From the NCBI GenBank assembly GCA_963698405.1, contig CAVOQT010000017.1, positions 186,001-250,000 of the forward strand: a DNA stretch of 64,000 bases, given 5' to 3'. The first letter of the stretch is position 1; each line of letters opens with the position of its first letter. This document shows, in pieces, positions 18,355 to 26,590 of the stretch. Both the position numbers and the translations under genes were made by a program. The notes beneath the pieces were generated by a model, which worked only from the letters and a program-made list of their open reading frames with translations, searched no databases and was not told the origin of the DNA. The DNA is from SHZI01 sp963698405. GTDB taxonomy: Bacteria > Pseudomonadota > Gammaproteobacteria > Steroidobacterales > GCA-2729495.

Positions 18355-20373
18355 TCATTGCAGCAAGGCCAGCAATGCCTCTTCATCCAGCGTCTGCACA
18401 CCGAGTGCAGCAGCCCGGACCAGCTTGGAACCAGGATTTTCGCCACAGACCAGATAAGTGGTGCGGGATGAGACGCTACCGCTGACCTTGCCGCCCAGCG
18501 CCTCGATCCGTGCCTTCGCTTCTTCACGACTCATTCCGGCCAGTGTGCCAGTCAGCACAAAGCTCTGGCCGCGCAGTGACTGGCGGTCAGCTGACGGTGC
18601 AGGAAGGTCATCCCAGGCAACACCAGCCTCGCGCAACTTTGCGATAACGGCCTGATTATCGCGCTGCCTGAAGAATGCAAAGATTCCGGCTGCCATTACC
18701 GGGCCGATGTCCGGCACGGCCTGCAACTGCTCTTCGCTGGCCGCTGCAAGCGCCTCCAGATTACCGAAATACTGCGCCAGCAGGCGGCTGGTGGCATCGC
18801 CAACATCAGGAATCCCGAGCGCATACAGAAAACGGGCCAGCGTGGTCTTGCAACTGCGCCGAATGGCCGCGATCAGTTTGTCTGCCGAGCGTTCGCCCAT
18901 TCGCTCCAGTTCAGCGAGACGGGCACTATCGAGCGAGAAAAGATCCGCAGCCGTCTGCACCATCCCGCTGTCGACCAACTGCTCGATGAGCTGATCGCCA
19001 AGCCCGCTGATATCAAGTGCCCGCCGGGAGGCGAAGTGACGCAGCGCCTGCTTGCGCTGTGCCGGGCAAACCAGCCCGGCACTACAGCGTATGACAACCT
19101 GGCCATCCCCCTGCGCCAACTCTGATCCGCATACAGGACAAGCAACGGGGAGCACAACCTCGCTGGTTGCCGTCGGACGACGGTCCAGCACAACCGAAAC
19201 GATTTCCGGAATCACATCGCCTGCCCGCCGTACGATCACCGTGTCGCCGACCCGCACATCCTTGCGCTGCAAGTCTGCAAAGTTATGCAGTGTTGCATTG
19301 CTGACCGTTACACCGCCGACAAACACCGGGGACAGTCGCGCAACCGGGGTCAGCGCACCGGTCCGTCCCACCTGGAATTCGATCGCCTCTACCTGAGTCA
19401 ACTGCTCTTCTGCCGGGAACTTGTGCGCAACCGCCCAGCGCGGTGCGCGCGCCACAAAACCCAGTTGCTGCTGACTCGCGTATTCATCAACCTTGTAGAC
19501 CACGCCATCTACGTCGAAGGGCAATGAAGCCCGACGTACCGACAACTCGCCGTAATACTTCAGGCACCCTTCCGCACCGCTGACGACGGCAATATCACTA
19601 CAGACACGCAGCCCCCACTCTTTCAGCTTTCGCAGCGTCTCGCTATGCCGATCCGGCAGATTGCCATCGACAACCATTCCGATCCCGTAGACAAACATCT
19701 CCAGTGGTCGCCGGGCCGCCACAGCGGGATCAAGCTGCCTCAGGCTGCCTGCCGCAGCATTACGTGGATTGGCGAACAGCTTGTCGCCGGAGCGCTCGGC
19801 CTGCCTGTTCAACGCCAGAAAGCCTTCGCGCGGCATATACACCTCGCCGCGAATCTCGATGCGATGTGGAACATCAGCCCCGGTCAGTCGCAAGGGCACA
19901 GAACGAATCGTCCTGACATTATGGGTAACGTCCTCACCCACAGCGCCATCCCCGCGGGTTGCAGCCTGAACCAGCAGCCCATGCTCATAGATCAGACTGA
20001 TGGCAGCACCATCGAGCTTGGGTTCAGCGGAATAGATCACGCTGTCGCTACCGAGGCGCTCCCTGATCCTCCGGTCGAAATCGATGACGTCCTGTTCAGT
20101 GAATGCATTATCCAGCGACAGCATCGGCACGCCGTGGGGAACTTCTGCAAACCCGCTGGCAACTGCCCCGCCAACACGCCGGGTAGGCGAATCAATGACG
20201 ATCAGCTCGGGATAATCGTGCTCCAGCGCGACCAGCTCCAGAAACAGGCGGTCATATTCAGCGTCCGGGATCTGCGGAGCATCAAGCTCGTAATATCGAC
20301 GATTATGCTCGGCAAGCAGCTGGCGCAGCTCCGATGCCCGCGCAATATGTTCGGGCCGCGTTTTTATCGACAT
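18355..20373 (-). CDS. ligA: NAD-dependent DNA ligase
   Basis: A 672-aa ligase sealing nicks in replication and repair. An Ia domain with the conserved YYELDAPQIPDAEYD is followed by the adenylation motif KLDG (K119), the OB domain, a Cys4 zinc finger (CPVCGSEL, then CSAGLVCPAQ), helix-hairpin-helix repeats and a C-terminal BRCT domain. Length is standard. It follows zipA in the same direction with a 13-nt gap, the smc-zipA-ligA order familiar from Pseudomonas-type genomes. Confidence 0.97.
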   Translation of the reverse strand: MSIKTRPEHIARASELRQLLAEHNRRYYELDAPQIPDAEYDRLFLELVALEHDYPELIVIDSPTRRVGGAVASGFAEVPHGVPMLSLDNAFTEQDVIDFDRRIRERLGSDSVIYSAEPKLDGAAISLIYEHGLLVQAATRGDGAVGEDVTHNVRTIRSVPLRLTGADVPHRIEIRGEVYMPREGFLALNRQAERSGDKLFANPRNAAAGSLRQLDPAVAARRPLEMFVYGIGMVVDGNLPDRHSETLRKLKEWGLRVCSDIAVVSGAEGCLKYYGELSVRRASLPFDVDGVVYKVDEYASQQQLGFVARAPRWAVAHKFPAEEQLTQVEAIEFQVGRTGALTPVARLSPVFVGGVTVSNATLHNFADLQRKDVRVGDTVIVRRAGDVIPEIVSVVLDRRPTATSEVVLPVACPVCGSELAQGDGQVVIRCSAGLVCPAQRKQALRHFASRRALDISGLGDQLIEQLVDSGMVQTAADLFSLDSARLAELERMGERSADKLIAAIRRSCKTTLARFLYALGIPDVGDATSRLLAQYFGNLEALAAASEEQLQAVPDIGPVMAAGIFAFFRQRDNQAVIAKLREAGVAWDDLPAPSADRQSLRGQSFVLTGTLAGMSREEAKARIEALGGKVSGSVSSRTTYLVCGENPGSKLVRAAALGVQTLDEEALLALLQ

Positions 20374-20386
20374 GCGATGCGACGCC

Positions 20387-21025
20387 TCAATCGCGCCCCT
20401 GCCGATGCTTGAACTGGATTACTTCTTCGCGCAGATAACGTTCACGCTGAATACTGAGCGTGCTGCCCTGCTCATCGACCAGATCACCACCGAGCTGCCC
20501 GGCAAGTGCACGGGCGGCAGCCACCATGGCATCAAAGGCTGCCACGCTTTCCAGTGGCCCCGGCAAGCCCAGGAACAGGCTGACACCCGGGAAAACATCG
20601 TTACGCAAGCGAGTCAGGTCAAATGATCCCGGCTCGATCAGACTCGCCACACTGAATACCGGCACGACACCCGGGTCACTCTCCACCGCATCACCAATAT
20701 AGTGATGGAAGATACCGAAGCGGCCATGTCGCAGGCCATTCTCGCGCAGCGCGAGCACCAGATCGTCACCCGGAAATCCGCGTTTATCACGACACAACAG
20801 ACGGATCGTAACGATTTTCTCCGGCAAGACCATGAGCGGAGCGCTCTCGACCACCGGAGCCGGTGAGGGATCGAGATCCGGCTCAATACGTTGAGCCGGG
20901 ACCGCTGCCCTGGAAAGCGAAGCGCGTACTGCAGCGGACAGCTTTGTCCTGTAGCGCGTCCAGACAAACACCGCTACCAGGACCAGAACGGCAGCCAGTA
21001 GCAGAACCCAACGGAGTTCCTCCAC
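20387..21025 (-). CDS. zipA: Cell division protein ZipA
   Basis: A 212-aa division protein with an N-terminal membrane anchor (WVLLLAAVLVLVAVFVWTRY) followed by a short charged linker and a C-terminal FtsZ-binding domain (TIRLLCRDKRGFPGDDLVLA, GVVPVFSVASLIEPGSFDL). It tethers FtsZ to the inner membrane at the septum. It is shorter than E. coli ZipA because the linker is reduced. The start is GTG at 21025. It lies 9 nt after smc and 13 nt before ligA, so the three genes form an operon. Confidence 0.88.
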   Translation of the reverse strand: MEELRWVLLLAAVLVLVAVFVWTRYRTKLSAAVRASLSRAAVPAQRIEPDLDPSPAPVVESAPLMVLPEKIVTIRLLCRDKRGFPGDDLVLALRENGLRHGRFGIFHHYIGDAVESDPGVVPVFSVASLIEPGSFDLTRLRNDVFPGVSLFLGLPGPLESVAAFDAMVAAARALAGQLGGDLVDEQGSTLSIQRERYLREEVIQFKHRQGRD

Positions 21026-21034
21026 GACTAGGCC

Positions 21035-24000
21035 TCAACTTGCCGCAAGCTTGACGGCCTCATCGATATCCACCGCAACCAGACGGGAAACGCCCGGCTC
21101 ATTCATGGTGACGCCGGTCAACTGCTTGACCATTTCCATGGTGGTCTTGTTGTGCGTGATCACGATGAATTGCACGGTCCGCGACATTTCCCGGACGATA
21201 TCGCAGAAGCGGTTTACGTTGGCCTCGTCCAGCGGCGCATCGACCTCATCGAGCAGGCAGAAAGGTGCCGGATTCAGTTCGAAAATCGAGAATATCAACG
21301 CCACAGCTGTCAGCGCTTTCTCACCACCGGACAACAGGTGAATATGACTGTTGCGCTTGCCGGGTGGCCGCGCCATGACGGTCACGCCAGAACTGAGCAA
21401 GTCATCACCGTCCAGGCTGAGATAGGCATGCCCACCGCCAAACAGTCGCGGGAACAGCCGTTTCAGGCCGTTATTGACGTTGTCAAAAGTCTCCTGGAAT
21501 CGCGTACGGGTTTCACGGTCGATACGCCGGATGGCATGCTCAAGCGTATCGAGCGCCGCACTGAGATCGGCATGCTGGGCATCCAGATAGGTCTTGCGTT
21601 CGGACTGTTCGGAAAACTCGCTGATTGCCGCCAGGTTGATTGGCCCGAGACGCTCGACAGAAGCACGCACCGCCTGCAATCGCTTGTCCCATTCGCCAGC
21701 ATCAGCATTTTCAGGCAGCTGACCATCCATATCGGCCATTGCGATTCCGGTTGCCGCAAATCGCTCGGCCAACGCCTCACGACGTACTTCCAGTTCACGC
21801 ACACTGACCCGCAAACCCTCAACGAGCTCGCGGCAAGCTTCAACCTGCTTCTCCAGTTCGTGCCTGCGAACTTCGGCTGTCTTTACTTCAGACTCGACCG
21901 CCGTCAGCTCATCTCTTTCCCGGCTGAGTTGCTGCTGGATTTCCAGCTGGCGCGCCAGCTGCCCGTCAAGTTCAAGCTGGGACTCCTGCAATGGCGCCTC
22001 GCTGGCACTGATGTTCTCAGTCAGCACTGCCATCCGCTGATCAAGCTGACGTTGCTGGGCAGTCAGTCGGTCCAGAGCGGAAATCGCTGCCCCATGAGCC
22101 GTTCTGCGGCCCTCGCACTCGATCTGGATCTGCGCAACTGCAGTCCGACACTCTTCAGCTTTCTGCCTGAGGCCATTGTAGGCAAACAGAAAATCGTCCT
22201 GCTGCTGCCGGAATGCCGGACGGCGCTCCTCAAGCGCGGCATGTGCCGTTTCGGCCGCGCCAAGACGCTCACGAGCTTCATCGATAGCTGCACTTACCCC
22301 GAGCAACTCATCCTGTACGGTATTGCTGTCCTGCTCCAGAGTCTCAAGCCGCTGACGGGCCCGATCCAGATCGTTTTGCAGGCCTGCGACTGCCGCTGTC
22401 GCCTCAAGACTCTGGCGGTTCGACTCGGTCAGTTGAGACTGGGCATCCAGTCGGCGCTGCTCAAGCACTTCGATATCCTGCCGCATCACGAGGCGATTAC
22501 TGGCCAGCAGATCAGCACGTGTCTCGTGCTCCGCAACCGCTTCTGAAAGAGCACGTATCTCCTGCTCTCTTGCCATCATGCCGACATGACGCTGTCCACG
22601 ACTGATACGCACCCAGTGAGCGCCGAGCCATACACCGTCAGGTGTAATCACTGATTCACCGGGCTCCAGTACCTGGCGAATCTGCAACGCTTCATCCAGC
22701 GTATTCGCGCAACGCACGGCCGCAAGCACACCATGCAGCTGACCGGCATGCCTTACACAGGCGGCCAATGTGCCCGGCGCAGCGGCCATACCGCCACCAG
22801 CCGGTGGTGGCGAGTCAAGCAGCACCAGGGTCGTATCCGGCAATCCTTGCAGATGATCAGCCGAGTTATCCACACAGACTGCCTGCAGGAAATCACCCAG
22901 CACTGTCTCGATGGCCCGCGTCCACTTGTCCTCGGCAACCAGTTCCTGAACCAGTCGATGCCGACGCGACAGCCCCGTACCGGCCAGCCACTGCCCCAGC
23001 ACTTCTTCTTCGTTGCCGAAAGCCGTGTTCTGGATCGCCCGCAATGTTTCAAGGCGGCCACGGCGTGACTCCAATTCGCCCCGAAGATGCAGTACGTCGG
23101 CACCCAGTTGCCGCTCTGCATCGCGCTGTGCAACGAGTTGACGCTCCACAGCCTCAAGATTGCCGGTTTCTGATTCCAGACTTGCGAGTGTCTCGGTCTG
23201 TCGTTGCAGCAGCAGCAGCAGTCGCGCCTCCAGATCGGCTACTGCAATGGATGATCTCTCGCCTTCTACGGAGTCGAGCTGTCGGGTGAGGCGGTCACGA
23301 TGTGCCTCGATATGTTCGAGTCGCGTGTGCTCGATTTGTCGAAGCTGCTGTTGCTCCTTCACGTCAAGATTGAAGACGTGCCAGCGCTGCTGCCAGTCTG
23401 CCAGTGCTGCTTCACTCGCCAGCAACTCGTCTCCGGAACGTGCAGCATCCAGACGCAATATTTCAAGTCGCGGCGAGAATTCAGCAAGCTCCGCATCGAG
23501 ATGCACCACCACGGCGGTGTCACGCTCGACATCCGCATTGACGACGCCCATCTCGCTACGCGCCTCGGCAAGCTCCTTCAACTGACGTTCCCGTGATTCA
23601 CGGGTATGCGCAATTGTCTGCTCGAGCCGGGCAATTTCACCCTGCACCGAATAGTAGGTGGCCTGCACTGCGGTAAACCGATCACTGACCTCAACGTGTC
23701 GGGCCCGGGCACGCTCGATATCCGCCTCGACCTGACGCTGGGCAGCGATCACAGCTTCGAGTTCAGTCTGGCGCGACGACAGCTCGCCCCGCTGCGCCCC
23801 CAGACCTTGATCAAGCTCATTCAGGCGCATCGAGAGCAACTCTGCCTCCAGTTGCCGCTCCTGCTGCTTCAGGGACTTGTAACGTTCAGCGACCTGCGCC
23901 TGGCGCTGCAGGTGCTTGATCTGTTTCTCGACCTCGGTGCGCAGGTCGGATAGCCGCGCCAGATTCTCGCGCGTGTTGTGAATGCGCGTTTCCGTCTCGC

Positions 24001-24532
24001 GCCGCCGCTCCTTGTACTTGGAAATACCCGCAGCTTCCTCGATATAGCTGCGCATCTCCTCGGGCTTTGCATCGACCAGCCGGGAAACCATGCCCTGCTC
24101 GATGATGGCGTAGCTGCGGGGCCCAAGACCGGTACCCATGAACAGGCTGGTAATGTCCTTGCGCCTGCAGCGCGTGTTGTTCAGGAAATACTGGGACACT
24201 CCATCGCGACTCACCATTCGGCGAATGGATATCTCCGCATAACTCGCGTACTGGCCACCAAGCGTTCCGTCGGAGTTATCAAAGAACAGTTCGATGGATG
24301 CCGAGCCAACCGGTTTCCGTGAGTTGGATCCGCTGAAGATGACATCCTCCATGGAGTCACCACGGAGGTGCTTGGCGGAGGTCTCGCCCATGACCCAGCG
24401 GATTGCATCGATGACGTTCGACTTGCCGCAGCCATTCGGGCCGACCACGCCGACCAGATTGCTGGGAAAGTGAACTGTAGTCGGGTCTACAAAAGACTTA
24501 AAACCCGCAAGCTTGATCTTGCTGAGTCGCAT
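21035..24532 (-). CDS. smc: Chromosome segregation ATPase SMC
   Basis: An 1165-aa SMC protein. Walker A is GPNGCGKSN (31-39). Two long glutamine/arginine/glutamate-rich coiled coils flank a hinge near residues 510-650. The ABC signature LLSGGEKALTAVALIF is near 1066, and Walker B FCLLDEVDAPLDEANV begins near 1091. It condenses and segregates the chromosome. Its presence rather than MukB argues against an Enterobacterales origin. No scpA or scpB gene lies in this window. The ATG at 24532 faces queF divergently across 131 nt. Confidence 0.97.
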   Translation of the reverse strand: MRLSKIKLAGFKSFVDPTTVHFPSNLVGVVGPNGCGKSNVIDAIRWVMGETSAKHLRGDSMEDVIFSGSNSRKPVGSASIELFFDNSDGTLGGQYASYAEISIRRMVSRDGVSQYFLNNTRCRRKDITSLFMGTGLGPRSYAIIEQGMVSRLVDAKPEEMRSYIEEAAGISKYKERRRETETRIHNTRENLARLSDLRTEVEKQIKHLQRQAQVAERYKSLKQQERQLEAELLSMRLNELDQGLGAQRGELSSRQTELEAVIAAQRQVEADIERARARHVEVSDRFTAVQATYYSVQGEIARLEQTIAHTRESRERQLKELAEARSEMGVVNADVERDTAVVVHLDAELAEFSPRLEILRLDAARSGDELLASEAALADWQQRWHVFNLDVKEQQQLRQIEHTRLEHIEAHRDRLTRQLDSVEGERSSIAVADLEARLLLLLQRQTETLASLESETGNLEAVERQLVAQRDAERQLGADVLHLRGELESRRGRLETLRAIQNTAFGNEEEVLGQWLAGTGLSRRHRLVQELVAEDKWTRAIETVLGDFLQAVCVDNSADHLQGLPDTTLVLLDSPPPAGGGMAAAPGTLAACVRHAGQLHGVLAAVRCANTLDEALQIRQVLEPGESVITPDGVWLGAHWVRISRGQRHVGMMAREQEIRALSEAVAEHETRADLLASNRLVMRQDIEVLEQRRLDAQSQLTESNRQSLEATAAVAGLQNDLDRARQRLETLEQDSNTVQDELLGVSAAIDEARERLGAAETAHAALEERRPAFRQQQDDFLFAYNGLRQKAEECRTAVAQIQIECEGRRTAHGAAISALDRLTAQQRQLDQRMAVLTENISASEAPLQESQLELDGQLARQLEIQQQLSRERDELTAVESEVKTAEVRRHELEKQVEACRELVEGLRVSVRELEVRREALAERFAATGIAMADMDGQLPENADAGEWDKRLQAVRASVERLGPINLAAISEFSEQSERKTYLDAQHADLSAALDTLEHAIRRIDRETRTRFQETFDNVNNGLKRLFPRLFGGGHAYLSLDGDDLLSSGVTVMARPPGKRNSHIHLLSGGEKALTAVALIFSIFELNPAPFCLLDEVDAPLDEANVNRFCDIVREMSRTVQFIVITHNKTTMEMVKQLTGVTMNEPGVSRLVAVDIDEAVKLAAS

Positions 24533-24621
24533 AATTTCAGAAGCCCAGGATGAGTAACAAAACTAACGGGTGCGGCGCGGCTAGTGTAAATTAAATCCCT
24601 GATCTGCACACCCAAGCCCGA

Positions 24622-24639
24622 AAGATCAGTCATGATCTT
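24622..24639. promoter_or_regulatory. Inverted repeat upstream of queF
   Basis: A perfect 7-bp inverted repeat (24622-24628 with 24633-24639, AAGATCA / TGATCTT) around a 4-nt centre, 25 nt before queF in the smc-queF divergent region. It could be an operator half-site pair or a small leader hairpin. No binding protein is known from the sequence. Confidence 0.3.
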
Positions 24640-24663
24640 CTGGCGTGAGCACCCGAGCCGAAT

Positions 24664-25080
24664 ATGAACAACAGCGACCTGCATCAGTCAATCCTGGAGA
24701 CTTTCCAGAATCCCGAGACTGCGCGACCCTATACCATTCGCATGCGCCTTCCGGAATTTACCTGCCTCTGTCCGCGCACAGGGCAACCTGATTTCGCTGA
24801 GCTTCATTTAGAGTACATTCCCGATAAGCTGTGTATCGAACTGAAGTCCCTGAAAAACTATATCTGGTCGTTCCGCGATCGGGGCGTCTTTCACGAAGCC
24901 GTCACCAACCAGATCCTGAGCGACCTGGTGAGGGCGATTGAACCCCGCTTTATGCGCCTGACAGCCGACTTCAATGTACGTGGCGGGATCTATACCTCGG
25001 TCGTGGCAGAGCACCGACAGCCCGGATGGCAGCCCGACACACCGGTCCGGTTGCCAGTGCGGGAGCCAGATAGCGCGTAA
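24664..25080 (+). CDS. queF: NADPH-dependent 7-cyano-7-deazaguanine reductase
   Basis: A 138-aa unimodular (YkvM-type) QueF that reduces preQ0 to preQ1 in queuosine tRNA modification. The nucleophilic cysteine lies in FTCLCPRTGQPDFA, and the NADPH-binding QueF motif is ELKSLKNYIWSFRDRG. The short length marks the homodecameric type I rather than the longer E. coli type. It is divergent from smc and followed after 103 nt by the dksA-type gene. I saw no preQ1 riboswitch in its leader. Confidence 0.95.
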   Translation: MNNSDLHQSILETFQNPETARPYTIRMRLPEFTCLCPRTGQPDFAELHLEYIPDKLCIELKSLKNYIWSFRDRGVFHEAVTNQILSDLVRAIEPRFMRLTADFNVRGGIYTSVVAEHRQPGWQPDTPVRLPVREPDSA

Positions 25081-25123
25081 ACAACCCTTCCCGGAGCAGC
25101 CGCCCAGAACTCATTACAGGTCT

Positions 25124-25150
25124 TTGCGTGCCGCCCGTGCTATGTATAAT
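25124..25150 (+). promoter_or_regulatory. Probable promoter of the dksA-type gene
   Basis: A perfect -10 hexamer TATAAT at 25145-25150 with a -35-like TTGCGT at 25124-25129 (15-bp spacer). A GC-rich discriminator, CCCGCGG, follows at once. Such discriminators are typical of promoters inhibited by ppGpp/DksA, so autoregulation is plausible (inference). The start codon is 33 nt further on. Confidence 0.55.
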
Positions 25151-25183
25151 CCCGCGGTTTACCAAGCCCTCAGGATTCATTAC

Positions 25184-25945
25184 ATGCCTGCAGCAAAGCG
25201 ACCGGCCCGTAAAGCCAAGCCTTCCACAAAAGCCAAACCGGTATCCTCCAAGGCCAAAGCCCGGAGCAGCGCCCGCAAGCCCGCCGTCAAGGCGGCGGCG
25301 AAGTCAGCCAGCAAACCGGTCAAAAAGAAGGCCAGCGCGAAGCCCGCCAAGGCAGTTGCAAGCAAGCGGACTCCGGTAAAGAAAGCAGCCAAGACCGCAA
25401 CGCACAGCTCACCCGCGCCAACAGTACGGGCAAGCTCACACAAGACGGTTAGCAGCGCCCGAAAGCAGCCATCACGCCCGAAAGCCGAACCGTCGTATGA
25501 ATATGACCCAAATGCACTGATTCACGGTATCCGGCCCTATAAGGCAAAGGCCGGCGAGGGCTACATGAATGCCAACCAGCTCGAGCACTTCCGGCAGGTT
25601 CTACTGGCCTGGAAGCGGGAGCTGATGGAAGAAGTCGATCGGACCGTGCACCACATGCAGGATGAGGCCAGCAACTTTCCTGACCCGAATGATCGAGCCA
25701 CCCAGGAATCGGAGTTCGGGCTGGAGCTACGGACCCGGGACAGGGAGCGAAAGCTGCTCAAGAAGATCAGTTCGGCACTGGCACGCATTGATGACAACAG
25801 CTATGGATACTGCGAAGAAACCGGTGAGGAAATCGGCCTGAAGCGGCTTGAAGCACGTCCGGTCGCAACACTGTGTCTTGAGGCACAGGAACGGCGGGAA
25901 CTGGCAGAAAAACAATACGGCGAACGTGACGATCGACACCGTTAG
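25184..25945 (+). CDS. dksA: DksA-family RNA polymerase-binding factor with histone-like N-terminal tail
   Basis: A 253-aa protein from the ATG at 25184. Residues 1-105 are a low-complexity Lys/Ala/Pro/Ser tail resembling histone H1 or AlgP-like tails. Residues about 127-250 are the DksA core. The coiled-coil tip keeps the catalytic pattern D167-P-N-D170-R-A172. In the zinc-finger region only C210 and C231 of four cysteines remain; positions 213 and 234 are Thr and Ala (CEETG, CLEAQ), as in zinc-independent DksA variants. It would modulate RNA polymerase with ppGpp. The tail may bind DNA or polyanions, which is inference. A terminator follows. Confidence 0.88.
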   Translation: MPAAKRPARKAKPSTKAKPVSSKAKARSSARKPAVKAAAKSASKPVKKKASAKPAKAVASKRTPVKKAAKTATHSSPAPTVRASSHKTVSSARKQPSRPKAEPSYEYDPNALIHGIRPYKAKAGEGYMNANQLEHFRQVLLAWKRELMEEVDRTVHHMQDEASNFPDPNDRATQESEFGLELRTRDRERKLLKKISSALARIDDNSYGYCEETGEEIGLKRLEARPVATLCLEAQERRELAEKQYGERDDRHR

Positions 25946-25962
25946 TCAGGAATACTGAAAGT

Positions 25963-25988
25963 ATCGGCCATAAGCTGATGTTTTTTAT
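25963..25988 (+). terminator. Rho-independent terminator after the dksA-type gene
   Basis: A 6-bp stem with one G-U pair (25963-25968 with 25974-25979), a 5-nt loop and a run of six T residues, 17 nt downstream of the stop codon. Confidence 0.6.
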
Positions 25989-26138
25989 TAGATACTTTAT
26001 CTGAAAAATATTGGGCTCCAGTCAAGCTGCATCGCGAACTAAACGCAAGTAGAACAGGTCTATAAGGGGTAGTTGGAGCTGTCCAACACGGGATAACTGG
26101 CCTGAAAGCCTGTCCCTGAACCCACGGAGGGACCTACG

Positions 26139-26525
26139 ATGAGCGAGCAGAGACTGATCAGAAAATACGTTAACCGCCGACTTTACGACACGGCGCAAAG
26201 CCGTTACGTAAACCTGGATGATCTGCGAGAGCTGATCACCAAAGGCTCCCAGGTCAAGGTTGTAGAGCAGGCAACGGGCACCGATATCACCACGCCTGTC
26301 CTGCTACAGATCATCGCCGAAACTCAGCGTGGCAACACGCCCTTGCTGTCAGCTGAGTTTCTTGCCGCCATGATCCGGCTCGGCGCACATGATCCTGACC
26401 CGGAACTTCCAGGCCGCCTCGACCGTGCGCTGAAAGGCTTGCTGGAAAAACAGCCACCTTCTGCGATCGGCTCCGGCAGCAGCGGAAACGTATCAATGGC
26501 GGCCACAGCCGGTTACAACGTCTGA
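26139..26525 (+). CDS. phaR: Polyhydroxyalkanoate synthesis repressor PhaR
   Basis: A 128-aa protein with the PHB/PHA accumulation regulator DNA-binding domain at the N-terminus (IRKYVNRRLYDTAQSRYVNL, ITKGSQVKVV) and a following PHB-accumulation region (TTPVLLQIIAE). PhaR binds PHA polymer and represses phasin genes in other proteobacteria. No pha biosynthesis gene lies in this window. The Gly/Ser-rich C-terminal 20 residues are low complexity. GGAGGG sits 7-8 nt before the ATG. The 193 nt upstream hold the dksA terminator and no other gene. Confidence 0.88.
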   Translation: MSEQRLIRKYVNRRLYDTAQSRYVNLDDLRELITKGSQVKVVEQATGTDITTPVLLQIIAETQRGNTPLLSAEFLAAMIRLGAHDPDPELPGRLDRALKGLLEKQPPSAIGSGSSGNVSMAATAGYNV

Positions 26526-26566
26526 GCCGCCTTCAGGCTGAATAACTGCCTGCGGAACAGGTCTTG

Positions 26567-26590
26567 GACGTCGCCGTATCAGGCGGCGTC
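26567..26590. other. Hairpin spanning the pnp stop codon
   Basis: A stem of about 9 bp with one G-U wobble pairs 26567-26575 with 26582-26590. It includes the pnp stop and lies between the convergent phaR and pnp ends. No T-run follows in either direction, so it is a possible 3'-end stabilising structure rather than a clear terminator. Confidence 0.35.

Noticed and set aside
21152..22546. Long open frame antisense to smc
   Set aside because: Its translation shows no family features and it mirrors the coiled-coil coding strand. GC-rich coding sequence commonly leaves antisense frames open.
23196..23225. CAG-type triplet run in smc
   Set aside because: It encodes a short leucine run in the coiled-coil region and is explained by coding bias.
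24533..24663. preQ1 riboswitch upstream of queF
   Set aside because: I could not find the short stem plus A-rich tail of the class I aptamer, only a simple inverted repeat.
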